A model generated the notes under the pieces. That model was not told where the DNA came from and did not search any database. It saw only the letters and a list, made by a program, of their open reading frames with translations. This document shows positions 1 to 6,155 of a stretch of DNA of 13,053 nucleotides, piece after piece. The first letter of the stretch is position 1; every line of letters begins with the position of its first letter. The DNA comes from Planctomycetota bacterium. Lineage in GTDB: Bacteria; Planctomycetota; UBA1135; UBA2386. Both the position numbers and the translations under genes were made by a program. The stretch covers positions 1-13,053 of the forward strand of contig JAEUHU010000205.1 in NCBI GenBank assembly GCA_016793305.1, in the 5' to 3' direction.

Positions 1-176
1 TCCGCGAGCAGGCGGCCGAGCGAGGTCGCCTCGAGCGAGGCCAGCAGGCCCGGCACGTCGTCGAGGTGCATGATCACCACGGCGTCGTCGCGTACCACGA
101 AGGTCGGCGGGCCGTTCTGGGCCAGGGCCGCGGTCGGGAGCAGGGGCAACAACGAGCAGGCGAGGCGGCGCAGCAT
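1..176 (-). CDS. Exported protein of unknown function, N-terminal fragment
   Basis: The gene enters from its ATG at 176-174 and runs off the left edge, so only 58 residues are visible. The protein begins MLRRLACSLLPLLPTAALAQ, a typical Sec signal peptide: two arginines, a hydrophobic core rich in Leu, and a likely signal peptidase I site at A-L-A before Gln20. The mature part starts NGPPTFVVRDDAVVIMHLDD and continues with a VPGLLASLEATSLGRLLA stretch. This resembles the start of large planctomycete periplasmic proteins that open with a beta strand and a helix ending in TSLGRLL, but I cannot name a family. A strong Shine-Dalgarno GGAGGAA lies 7 bases before the ATG and fixes the start. It follows the CBS gene by 53 bases on the same strand, with a hairpin between them. 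The gene is certain; the function is unknown. Confidence 0.8.
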   Translation of the reverse strand, partial: MLRRLACSLLPLLPTAALAQNGPPTFVVRDDAVVIMHLDDVPGLLASLEATSLGRLLA

Positions 177-183
177 TCGGGGA

Positions 184-190
184 TTCCTCC
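184..190 (-). promoter_or_regulatory. Ribosome binding site GGAGGAA of the exported-protein gene
   Basis: Read on the minus strand, GGAGGAA lies 7 bases upstream of the ATG at 176-174. It is the best Shine-Dalgarno match in the window; most other genes here lack one. It supports independent translation of the exported protein. Confidence 0.7.
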
Positions 191-205
191 GGGAGCTGCA
201 GAGTA

Positions 206-219
206 GCGCCGCGCGGCGC
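206..219 (-). terminator. GC-rich palindromic hairpin after the CBS gene
   Basis: The 14 bases form a perfect palindrome, GCGCCGCGCGGCGC, able to fold as a 5-bp stem with a GCGC loop. It begins 10 bases past the stop codon of the CBS-ACT gene. No T-tract follows. It may be a weak terminator or an mRNA 3'-end stabiliser between the CBS gene and the exported-protein gene. Confidence 0.4.
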
Positions 220-229
220 CCCTGTCGTG

Positions 230-898
230 TCAGACCGCGGCCGGCGTGCGTGCGTCGGTGGTCTCGCGCACCCGCAGGATGCGCAGCCCGCTGGCCCACA
301 GGTCGTCGACGAACGCGTCGTTGCGGGGCCCGGTGAAGTGCACGACGGCGTAGTGGACCTTGTCGTGTTCGAACTGGGCGGCGCTGACGAGGCGCAGCCC
401 GCGCTGCTGGGCCAGCGTGCACAGCGGCGCCAGCACGTCGCCGGTCGGCTCGGGCAGCGTCGCGGTGACCTCGTAGCCCGGGGTGTCCGCACCGGACAGC
501 CGCAGGAACGCGCGCAGGATGTCGTGCTCGGTCAGGATGCCGACCAGCTCGCCGCGGTCGACGACCGGCAGGCAGCCGTACTTCTTGTCGCGCAGGATGC
601 GCGCGGCGGTCGCGATCGGCGTGTTCGACGGCACCGCGAGCGGCTTGTGCGTCATGATCGCCGCGACGGTGCGCACCTCCCGGTCGACGGCGCGCGGCGA
701 GAACGGATTGACGCCGGATTCCGCGGCGAGGTAGAGGTCGTGGCTCGAGACGAGGCCGACCAGGTGGCGCGAGTCGGCCGGTTCGACCACCAGCAGGTGG
801 CGTACGCGGCGCTGCGCCATGCGACGGGCCGCCTCGAGCACGGGCGTGGTCGGGGCCACCGTCAGCAGGTCCCGCGACATCCACAGGCTCGTGTCCAT
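230..898 (-). CDS. AcuB-like protein: two CBS domains plus ACT-like C-terminus
   Basis: A 222-residue soluble protein. CBS repeat 1 spans about residues 7-57 (MSRDLLTVAPTTPVLEA, then LVGLVSSHDL) and CBS repeat 2 about 82-133 (MTHKPLAVPSNTPIATAA, then LVGILTEHDIL). Together they form a Bateman module that in this family binds adenosine nucleotides. Residues about 142-211 (YEVTATLPEPTGDVLAPLCTL onward) have the alternating strand-helix look of an ACT domain. The CBS-CBS-ACT order and the length match AcuB-type proteins, whose exact role is poorly defined. No membrane segment or catalytic domain is present, so it is probably a cytoplasmic nucleotide-sensing regulator. It starts at ATG 898-896 with only a weak GAGGG upstream, 93 bases after the flotillin stop, with a strong hairpin in that gap. 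Family assignment is firm; the ligand is unknown. Confidence 0.88.
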   Translation of the reverse strand: MDTSLWMSRDLLTVAPTTPVLEAARRMAQRRVRHLLVVEPADSRHLVGLVSSHDLYLAAESGVNPFSPRAVDREVRTVAAIMTHKPLAVPSNTPIATAARILRDKKYGCLPVVDRGELVGILTEHDILRAFLRLSGADTPGYEVTATLPEPTGDVLAPLCTLAQQRGLRLVSAAQFEHDKVHYAVVHFTGPRNDAFVDDLWASGLRILRVRETTDARTPAAV

Positions 899-951
899 GC
901 CGCCCTCATCGGCACGCCGGGGGATCCGCTGCGGAAGGGGCGCGCGGTGTG

Positions 952-984
952 GCGGCTCCGGCCGATGGCGTCGGCGGGAGCCGC
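952..984 (-). terminator. Two-part hairpin directly downstream of the flotillin gene
   Basis: GCGGCTCC (952-959) pairs perfectly with GGAGCCGC (977-984). Inside, after one G-G mismatch, GCCGA (961-965) pairs with TCGGC (971-975) around a 5-base loop. The stem starts 7 bases past the flotillin stop codon on the minus strand. No T-tract follows, so it may act as a non-canonical terminator or protect the 3' end against exonucleases. Confidence 0.55.
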
Positions 985-991
985 TGCGGGC

Positions 992-2623
992 TCAGCCCTT
1001 CGGCGGAGGCACAGGCGCAGCCTTCGGCGCCGCCGCGGTCGGTGTGGCTGGCGCCGAAGGCCCGGCCGGCGGCGTGCCCGCGGCCTGCATCTCGGCGAGC
1101 TTGCCGAAGTAGGCCGGCATCTCGACGCCGCCGATGTCCTTCATCATCTGCAGCATCGGCGGCAGCGAACCGGCGAGGCCGTGCAGGAAGCTCGCGGTCG
1201 CGTTCTTGCCGCCGTTGCCGCCCCCGCCGTCCCAGACGACGACCTTGTCGAACTTGACGTTGGCGATCGCCTTCGCGGCGGTCTCCGCCATCTGCGGCAG
1301 GTGCTCGAGCAGCAGCAGCTGGAACGCCTGCTGGGCGCCACCGCAACCTTCGACGATGCGCTGCAGACCTTCGGCCTTCTTGGCGAGGATCTCGTACTGG
1401 CCACGCGCTTCGGCCTCGAGCCGCGCGAACGTCGCCGCGGCCTCGGCCTGCGCGCGCAGGCGGACCTGTTCGGCCTCGGCTTCGGCGTCGACGATCAGCT
1501 TCGCCTTCGCGGCCTTGGCCTTCGCCTCGAGCTCGGCGCGCTGCTCGCTCTCGATCTTGGTGGCCAGCGCGTCGGCGGCGCGCGCCTCGGCGTGGTACTG
1601 GGCCTCGCGGACCTTGGCGTCGGCTTCGCGCTTCCTGGTCTCGGCGAGTTGGAACGCCTCGGCCTGCTTGACCTTCAGCGTCGCCTCCGCGTCGACCACC
1701 TTGGCGCGCGCCAGGTTCTCGCCGGTGACGGCGGCGGCCTCGGCGTCGGCGACCTGCACACGCATCTGGCGCTCCTGGTCCTTGATCGCGCTCTGCTGCT
1801 CGAGCTCGGCGCGGCTCTTGCCGATGCCGGCGTCCCTGGCGAGCTCGGCGAGGCGCACCAGCTTCTCGCGCTCGGCCTCCTTGGTGCCGATCTCGCGCAC
1901 CTTGTCGGCGCTGGCGACCAGCACGTCCTGTTCGCGCTTGGCCTCGGCGACGCCGATCGAACCGCGCTTCTGCTGCTGCGCGACGTCGATCTCGGCCGAC
2001 TGGATCGCCTCGGACGCGGCCTTGCGGCCCATCGCCTCGATGTAGCCCGACTCGTCGGTGATGTCGGTGATGTTCACGTTGATCAGCACGAGGCCGATCT
2101 TCTCGAGCTCCGGCGTCAGCGAGCTCTGCACGCTGTCGAGGAACTTGTCGCGGTTGCGGTTGATGTCCTCGATGGTCATCGAGGCGATCACCTGGCGCAG
2201 CTGGCCGAGGATGATGTCCTCCGCCTGCTTCATGATCTGTCGCGGATCGAGGCCGAGCAGGCGGATCGCGGCGGTCTGCATCACCGCGGCCCCGGTGCCG
2301 ATCGCGACCGTGAACACCGACGGCACGTTGACGCGGATGTTCTCGGCCGACAGCGCGCCGCGCAGCGGGATCTCGATCTGCATCGGATCGAGCGACAGGA
2401 ACGCGTAGTCCTGGATCAGCGGCCACACGAACGCGCCGCCGCCGTGCAGGCAGCGCGCCGACTGGCCGGAGGCGACCTTGCCGAAGATCACCAGGACACG
2501 GTTGCTGGGGCAGCGCTTGTAGCGCTTCACCACCAGGATCACGAAGCCCAGCAGGATCAGGGCGACGGCGACGGCGAGCAGGACCGGGATCGGGTCGATG
2601 GAATCGGCGAAGAACGCGAGCAT
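992..2623 (-). CDS. Flotillin-family (SPFH) membrane scaffold protein
   Basis: A 543-residue protein of the flotillin/YuaG/YqiK type, which scaffolds membrane microdomains as large oligomers at the cytoplasmic face. One N-terminal membrane segment (about residues 12-32) precedes a basic VVKRYKRCPSNRVLVIFGK stretch and the SPFH/PHB domain (about 40-190; includes IEDINRNRDKF and IGLVLINVNITDITD). A long charged coiled coil rich in Ala, Glu, Arg and Lys follows (about 200-425), with the Glu-Ala repeats typical of flotillins. The signature QLLLLEHLPQMAETAAKAIA and then NVKFDKVVVWDGG (about 434-467) is the conserved flotillin C-terminus. The tail (about 515-543) is a low-complexity Ala/Pro stretch. 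The start is ATG 2623-2621, placed so the membrane helix is N-terminal; no Shine-Dalgarno site is evident. It lies 68 bases after the NfeD-like gene, the usual operon partner. Assignment is very secure. Confidence 0.95.
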   Translation of the reverse strand: MLAFFADSIDPIPVLLAVAVALILLGFVILVVKRYKRCPSNRVLVIFGKVASGQSARCLHGGGAFVWPLIQDYAFLSLDPMQIEIPLRGALSAENIRVNVPSVFTVAIGTGAAVMQTAAIRLLGLDPRQIMKQAEDIILGQLRQVIASMTIEDINRNRDKFLDSVQSSLTPELEKIGLVLINVNITDITDESGYIEAMGRKAASEAIQSAEIDVAQQQKRGSIGVAEAKREQDVLVASADKVREIGTKEAEREKLVRLAELARDAGIGKSRAELEQQSAIKDQERQMRVQVADAEAAAVTGENLARAKVVDAEATLKVKQAEAFQLAETRKREADAKVREAQYHAEARAADALATKIESEQRAELEAKAKAAKAKLIVDAEAEAEQVRLRAQAEAAATFARLEAEARGQYEILAKKAEGLQRIVEGCGGAQQAFQLLLLEHLPQMAETAAKAIANVKFDKVVVWDGGGGNGGKNATASFLHGLAGSLPPMLQMMKDIGGVEMPAYFGKLAEMQAAGTPPAGPSAPATPTAAAPKAAPVPPPKG

Positions 2624-2691
2624 GGTCGGGGGCGGGGCGTTGGGTTCGAGGCGAGGTGTCGGGTGCGAGACGAGGACGTGGGGCGTGAGGT

Positions 2692-3231
2692 TCAGGCCAA
2701 CGGCTCGACGACCAGCGTGTCGTCGTCGGTGCGTTCGACGATGCGCACGCGGCTGCCGGTCGGGATCGGGTCGCGGCCGCGGCTGATCGCGCGGCATTCG
2801 ACGGTGCGCCCTTGGACCTGCATCAGCACGGCGCCTGTGCCTTCGCCGGCCGCCGGCACGCGCAGGTAGACGCTGCCGGTGTGGCCGACGGCGTTGTGCA
2901 GGTCGACGTTGCCTTGCGACTGCAGCCGGGCCAACGCCTGCATCAGCTTGCCGACCAGGAACAGGGCGCAGCCACCGGCGGCGGTCGCGGTCAGTGCCAC
3001 GGCCAGCGGCGACCATTCGAGGCTCTGCGTGCCGAGGCCGACGAGCCCGAAGAAGGTCAGGAACGCCGAGATGGTCTGCAGCGAGAACAGCTTCAGGAAC
3101 GGCGACTGGTCGTGGCCGACGTCGTGGCCGTCGAGGTCGCTGTCGGCGCCGGCGCCGACCAGCAGCATGACGAACTGCAGGACCAGGATCGTGCCGCCGA
3201 TGACGGCGCAGTAGAGGAACAGCTGGCTCAT
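2692..3231 (-). CDS. YqiJ/YuaF-type NfeD-like membrane protein, flotillin partner
   Basis: A 179-residue protein with membrane segments at about residues 8-26, 51-67 and 74-95, then a C-terminal beta-rich domain (about 105-179; GHTGSVYLRVPAAGEGTGAV, later GSRVRIVERTDDDTLVVEPL) that fits the OB fold of NfeD-type proteins. The acidic/His-rich loop SDLDGHDVGHDQSPF and then SLQTISAFLTFFGLVGLG after the first helix match the YqiJ/YuaF group encoded beside flotillins in E. coli (yqiJK) and Bacillus (yuaFG). The serine-protease part of long NfeD proteins is absent. I chose ATG 3231-3229; an in-frame upstream extension of 27 residues is Pro/Arg/Ser-rich and looks non-coding. No clear Shine-Dalgarno site is present. 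The flotillin gene follows after 68 bases. It probably modulates flotillin assembly or membrane properties; the molecular role is not settled in this family. Confidence 0.88.
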   Translation of the reverse strand: MSQLFLYCAVIGGTILVLQFVMLLVGAGADSDLDGHDVGHDQSPFLKLFSLQTISAFLTFFGLVGLGTQSLEWSPLAVALTATAAGGCALFLVGKLMQALARLQSQGNVDLHNAVGHTGSVYLRVPAAGEGTGAVLMQVQGRTVECRAISRGRDPIPTGSRVRIVERTDDDTLVVEPLA

Positions 3232-3257
3232 GGTGCGAGGGGGGCTCTCCGCCGGGC

Positions 3258-3272
3258 GCGATTGTGGATCGC
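3258..3272. repeat. Short inverted repeat upstream of the NfeD-like gene
   Basis: GCGAT and ATCGC flank a 5-base spacer within the 100-bp gap between the CNNM gene stop and the NfeD-like gene start, 26 bases before that ATG. The palindrome CCCGGCCGGG lies nearby at 3292-3301. Either could be an operator or an mRNA hairpin, or simple chance in GC-rich DNA. I see no convincing -35/-10 pair in the gap. Confidence 0.25.
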
Positions 3273-3331
3273 TCTGGCCCGGATACGAAGGCCCGGCCGG
3301 GAGATTTCCCACCGCAGCCGGGGGGCGGCCC

Positions 3332-4585
3332 TCAGGCTTCGCCGTCGGCCGGGTCGTCCACGACCGGGCGCGGCTCGATCCGGATGCGCTCGGCGCGACG
3401 GTTGTTCGCCTTGGCGACGACGAAGCGGAAACGGCCGACGTCGACGTGCGAGCCGGCGGTCGGCACGTGGCCGAGGCGTTCGGCCAGGAAGCCCGACAGC
3501 GTGCGGCTGTCGGTCTCGACGTCCTGCAGGCCGAGCCGGGCGAACACGCCTTCGGTCTCGGCGATGCCGCGGCACAGCAGCGTGCCGTCCGGGCGTTCGA
3601 GCACGTGGCTCTCGACGCGGTCGGACTCGTCCTCGATCTCGCCGACGATCTCCTCGAGCACGTCCTCGAGCGTCAACAGGCCGCGCGTCGAGCCGTACTC
3701 GTCGACGACGATCGCCAGGTGCCGCTTCTCCTGCTGGAAGCGGCGCAACACGTGGTTCAGCGTCGCGGTCTCCGGCAGGATCAGCACCGGGATCAACAGC
3801 TGCTGCCAGTCGGGCTCGGTCTGCTCGCGCAGCGTGAACAGCAGCTCCTTGGTCAGCACCACGCCCTGCACGTGGTCGAGGTCGCCGTCGGGCGTGAACG
3901 GGAAGCGGCTGTGGCCGCTGCCGCGCAGCCGCTGCAGGTTGGCCTCGGTCGACGAGTTGCCGGACAGGTAGGCGATGCGGTCGCGAGCCACCATCACGTC
4001 GCGCGCCATGGTGTCGCGCAGCCGCGTGGCGTTCTGGATCAGCTCGGCGGTGATCGGGCCGAACGAACCCTGGTTGAGGCCGAGCGTCGCCAGCACGCGG
4101 ATGTCGTCGAGCGAGGTCACACCGTGCTGGCCCGAGCGGGCGAACAGCCGCGACAGCAGGCGGGTCGCGTAGAGCAGCGGCCCGAGCACCAGCACCATGG
4201 TCTGCACCACGTGGGCCACCGGCAGCGCCAGCGCGTTCGCGTGCACCACGCCGATCGTCTTCGGCACGATCTCGGTGAGGGTCAGCACCGTGACCACGAA
4301 CGCGGCGGCGAACCACAGCGGGTCCGTGCCCGGGAACGCGTGGGTGAACTGGTCGGTCGCGATCGCCGCACCGCCGGAGTTGGCGACCGTGTTGAGCACC
4401 AGGATCGCGGCGATCGCTCGGTCGGGTTCGCGCCGGAAGCGCCGCAACAACAGGCCCGCGCGGCTGCCCTTCTGGGCCAGCTTCTCGACGCGGGCCGGGC
4501 TGACGCTCAGCAGGGTCGCCTCGCTCAGCGAGCAGACGAACGAGAACAGCAGCGACAGCGTGACCGCGACGACGAACAGCAGCAT
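3332..4585 (-). CDS. CNNM/CorC-HlyC family transporter with CBS pair
   Basis: A 417-residue inner-membrane protein. The DUF21/CNNM transmembrane domain (about 1-145) has hydrophobic segments near 1-20, 54-76, 88-112 and 122-144 and the motif TEIVPKT (104-110). A CBS pair follows, about 192-252 and 264-318; the second contains the hallmark HLAIVVDEYGSTRGLLTLED (289-308) and EEIVGEIEDE. A CorC/HlyC transporter-associated domain closes the protein (about 330-405). The family includes Mg2+ efflux proteins, with CBS domains binding Mg-ATP; old hemolysin-C names are misleading. The substrate cannot be read from sequence, though Mg2+ is the best guess. It starts at ATG 4585-4583 with no Shine-Dalgarno site and a perfect hairpin ending 9 bases before the ATG. 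It lies 82 bases after the Clp-like ATPase and 100 bases before the NfeD-like gene. All domains are complete. Confidence 0.92.
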   Translation of the reverse strand: MLLFVVAVTLSLLFSFVCSLSEATLLSVSPARVEKLAQKGSRAGLLLRRFRREPDRAIAAILVLNTVANSGGAAIATDQFTHAFPGTDPLWFAAAFVVTVLTLTEIVPKTIGVVHANALALPVAHVVQTMVLVLGPLLYATRLLSRLFARSGQHGVTSLDDIRVLATLGLNQGSFGPITAELIQNATRLRDTMARDVMVARDRIAYLSGNSSTEANLQRLRGSGHSRFPFTPDGDLDHVQGVVLTKELLFTLREQTEPDWQQLLIPVLILPETATLNHVLRRFQQEKRHLAIVVDEYGSTRGLLTLEDVLEEIVGEIEDESDRVESHVLERPDGTLLCRGIAETEGVFARLGLQDVETDSRTLSGFLAERLGHVPTAGSHVDVGRFRFVVAKANNRRAERIRIEPRPVVDDPADGEA

Positions 4586-4594
4586 GGGGGCGCA

Positions 4595-4610
4595 GCCGGC
4601 CTGGGCCGGC
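4595..4610 (-). promoter_or_regulatory. Perfect hairpin in the 5' leader of the CNNM gene
   Basis: GCCGGC, a 4-base loop and GCCGGC form a perfect 6-bp GC stem that ends 9 bases before the CNNM ATG, on the transcribed strand. At that position it could cover the ribosome landing site. It directly abuts the larger hairpin at 4611-4647, so the two may instead form one composite 3'-end structure for the upstream ATPase gene. Confidence 0.35.
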
Positions 4611-4647
4611 GACGCCGCTCACCGTAGGGCCGTGGCCCGGCGGCGTC
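4611..4647 (-). terminator. Nested hairpin downstream of the Clp-type ATPase
   Basis: GACGCCGC (4611-4618) pairs perfectly with GCGGCGTC (4640-4647). Inside the loop GGGCC (4627-4631) and GGCCC (4634-4638) are also complementary. The structure begins 20 bases past the ATPase stop codon in the transcribed direction. There is no T-tract. An 8-bp perfect outer stem plus an inner stem is unlikely by chance, so I read it as a terminator or 3'-end stabiliser. Confidence 0.55.
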
Positions 4648-4667
4648 CACCTTCCGCCCCGTGCGGC

Positions 4668-6023
4668 TCAGGCCGGCTGCACGGCGTCGGCGGTCTCGCG
4701 GCAGGCGAACGCGTAGTCGCCGTTGCGCACGCGCACCGTCACCACGCTGCCGTGGCCGAGGTCGTGGTCGAGGATCAGCTCGGTCAGCGGGTCCTCGATG
4801 CGGCGCTTGATCAGGCGGCGCAGCTCGCGCGCGCCGAACTCCTCGGAGAAGCCTTGCTTCGCCAGCAGCACGCGCACGCCCGGCGAGAACGTGACCGTGA
4901 TGCCGCGGCGCTTCAGCAGGTCGGCGACCTCGCGCAGCATGTTGCCGGCGATGCGTTCGCAGACCTTCTGGTCGAGCGGGTTGAACATCACGACCTCGTC
5001 GATGCGGTTCACGAACTCGGGCCGGAAGAACTCGCGCAGCGCCTCGAACGTCACCGTGCGCAGGTCGACGTCCTTCAGGCTCTGGCGCTTGTGCGCCGCC
5101 GAGAAGCCCATGCGCGTGCGCACCGCGTCGATCTTCTCGATGCCCAGGTTGCTGGTCATCAGGATCAGCGCCTGGTGGAACTGCACCGTCTGGCCCTTGC
5201 TGTCGGTGATGATGCCCTCGTCGAGCAGCTGCAGCAGCAGGTTGTGGACCTTGTAGTGGGCCTTCTCGACCTCGTCGAACAACACCACGCTGTTGGGCTT
5301 CTTCTTGATCGCCTCGGTCAGGAAGCCGCCTTCGTTGTGGCCGATGTAGCCGGGCGGCGAGCCGATCAGCTTCGCGTACTCGTGCGGCAGCGCATACTCG
5401 CTGCAGTCGACGCGGATCATCGCCGACGGGTCGTCGAACAGGCTGCGCGCCATCGACTTCGCCAGCTCGGTCTTGCCGGTGCCGGTGCGGCCGACCAGCA
5501 GGAAGGTGCCGACCGGGTTGGTCGGGCGCTTCAGGCCGACCGCGGCCTTCTTGACGGCGCGCACCAGCGAGCCGATCGCCTCGTCCTGGCCGATGATCTG
5601 CTGGCGCAGGCTGCGTTCGAGCGTGTTCACCCGGCGGAACAGGTTCTGGCGGGCGGCTTCGTTGCCCGGTCGTGGCAGGAACGGATCGTCCGCCTCGTTG
5701 GTGGTCGGCGCCTGGTTGGCGCCGGTCGGGATGCTGACCTGGTGGATCTCCAGCGACGGGTTGACGTCGATGCAGATCTGGTAGAGCAGCTCCTCGACGA
5801 TCTCGAGGTCGTAGCCGTCGTCGAGCCGCTTGACCGCCGGCAGGACGTCGGTGTCGAAGCTCGGCACGCAGGTGCGCACGACGCGCTGCCGGTAGCCGGA
5901 CTTGTTGGCGATCGGCACCGCGTGCAGCTCCGAGAGCAGCTCGTCGGAGCAGCATCGCACTTTGATGAACTCGTCGATCAGGTCGAAGTACTTGATGACG
6001 AACGCTGCCCCTGGATGCTTCAA
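4668..6023 (-). CDS. Clp/Hsp100-type AAA+ ATPase with a single D2-like module
   Basis: A 451-residue protein. Residues about 140-345 are an AAA_2 module closest to the second ring of ClpA/B/C: Walker A GRTGTGKT (178-185), pore loop GYIG (225-228), Walker B VVLFDE (246-251), TSN (290-292), arginine finger Arg340 in FRPEFVNRID, and sensor-2 GAR (397-399) within a C-terminal D2-small domain (about 352-440). There is no Clp_N repeat, no first AAA ring and no ClpB coiled-coil M domain. The first ~130 residues are an unfamiliar domain (SYR-type basic centre, then DLEIVEELLYQICIDVNPSL). Met-Gly-Phe (305-307) sits between TSNLG and FRPEF, where ClpA has IGL and ClpC has VGF for ClpP docking. The start is TTG at 6023-6021, chosen because GAGGAG lies 7 bases upstream and no ATG/GTG start fits. 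It is divergent from the kinase, 132 bases away. It is an unfoldase or remodeller; substrate unknown. Confidence 0.9.
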   Translation of the reverse strand: MKHPGAAFVIKYFDLIDEFIKVRCCSDELLSELHAVPIANKSGYRQRVVRTCVPSFDTDVLPAVKRLDDGYDLEIVEELLYQICIDVNPSLEIHQVSIPTGANQAPTTNEADDPFLPRPGNEAARQNLFRRVNTLERSLRQQIIGQDEAIGSLVRAVKKAAVGLKRPTNPVGTFLLVGRTGTGKTELAKSMARSLFDDPSAMIRVDCSEYALPHEYAKLIGSPPGYIGHNEGGFLTEAIKKKPNSVVLFDEVEKAHYKVHNLLLQLLDEGIITDSKGQTVQFHQALILMTSNLGIEKIDAVRTRMGFSAAHKRQSLKDVDLRTVTFEALREFFRPEFVNRIDEVVMFNPLDQKVCERIAGNMLREVADLLKRRGITVTFSPGVRVLLAKQGFSEEFGARELRRLIKRRIEDPLTELILDHDLGHGSVVTVRVRNGDYAFACRETADAVQPA

Positions 6024-6030
6024 GCTGTCG

Positions 6031-6036
6031 CTCCTC
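6031..6036 (-). promoter_or_regulatory. Ribosome binding site GAGGAG that fixes a TTG start
   Basis: On the minus strand GAGGAG is followed by 7 bases and then TTG (6023-6021), in frame with the ATPase. No ATG or GTG lies in frame near this point, and the reading frame upstream enters the divergent kinase gene. The site therefore decides the start codon. Confidence 0.65.
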
Positions 6037-6155
6037 GGCCGTCTGGTCCGACTGGTTTTCGGGTGCCGGCGTCGAGCGACTTGACGAGCGCTGCAGGAAA
6101 CTCCGAAGTCGTAGGCGCTTGCCGTCCTGAGAACGATCCTCACCGCGTACGCGCG
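6037..6155. promoter_or_regulatory. Divergent control region between ATPase and kinase
   Basis: The start codons of the ATPase (6023) and kinase (about 6156) face away from each other across 132 bases, so at least two promoters must lie here or inside the coding ends. On the plus strand TTGACG (6081-6086) is a good -35 hexamer, but I find no matching -10 at 16-18 bases. A run CGAAAACCAG on the minus strand (around 6053-6062) is the most AT-rich part. I see no clear operator repeat. Confidence 0.35.

Noticed and set aside
1500..2000. Apparent repeats in the flotillin gene
   Set aside because: Repeated Ala-Glu-Arg codons from the coiled coil produce near-repeats in DNA; they are protein heptads, not a DNA repeat element.
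2598..2786. Small plus-strand frame over the NfeD-flotillin junction
   Set aside because: Composition is Arg/Gly-rich without a start signal, and it overlaps real genes on the other strand.
227..2869. An 880-codon open frame on the plus strand
   Set aside because: It runs antisense to the CBS and flotillin genes, is made of Arg/Leu/Ala/Asp-rich low-complexity protein, and has no recognisable domain. High GC in the third codon position keeps the opposite strand open.
2624..3016. N-terminal extension of the flotillin frame
   Set aside because: It overlaps the NfeD-like gene in another frame, is Arg/Pro-rich, and would bury the membrane helix that is normally at the flotillin N-terminus.
6081..6110. 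TTGACG as a sigma-70 promoter for the kinase
   Set aside because: The -35 match is good but no -10 hexamer is found at 16-18 bases; kept only as part of the divergent control region.
4197..6155. Long 5' extension of the kinase frame across the ATPase gene
   Set aside because: The extension is the antisense shadow of the CNNM and ATPase genes, low in domain signal. The kinase protein becomes family-like only after about 6156.
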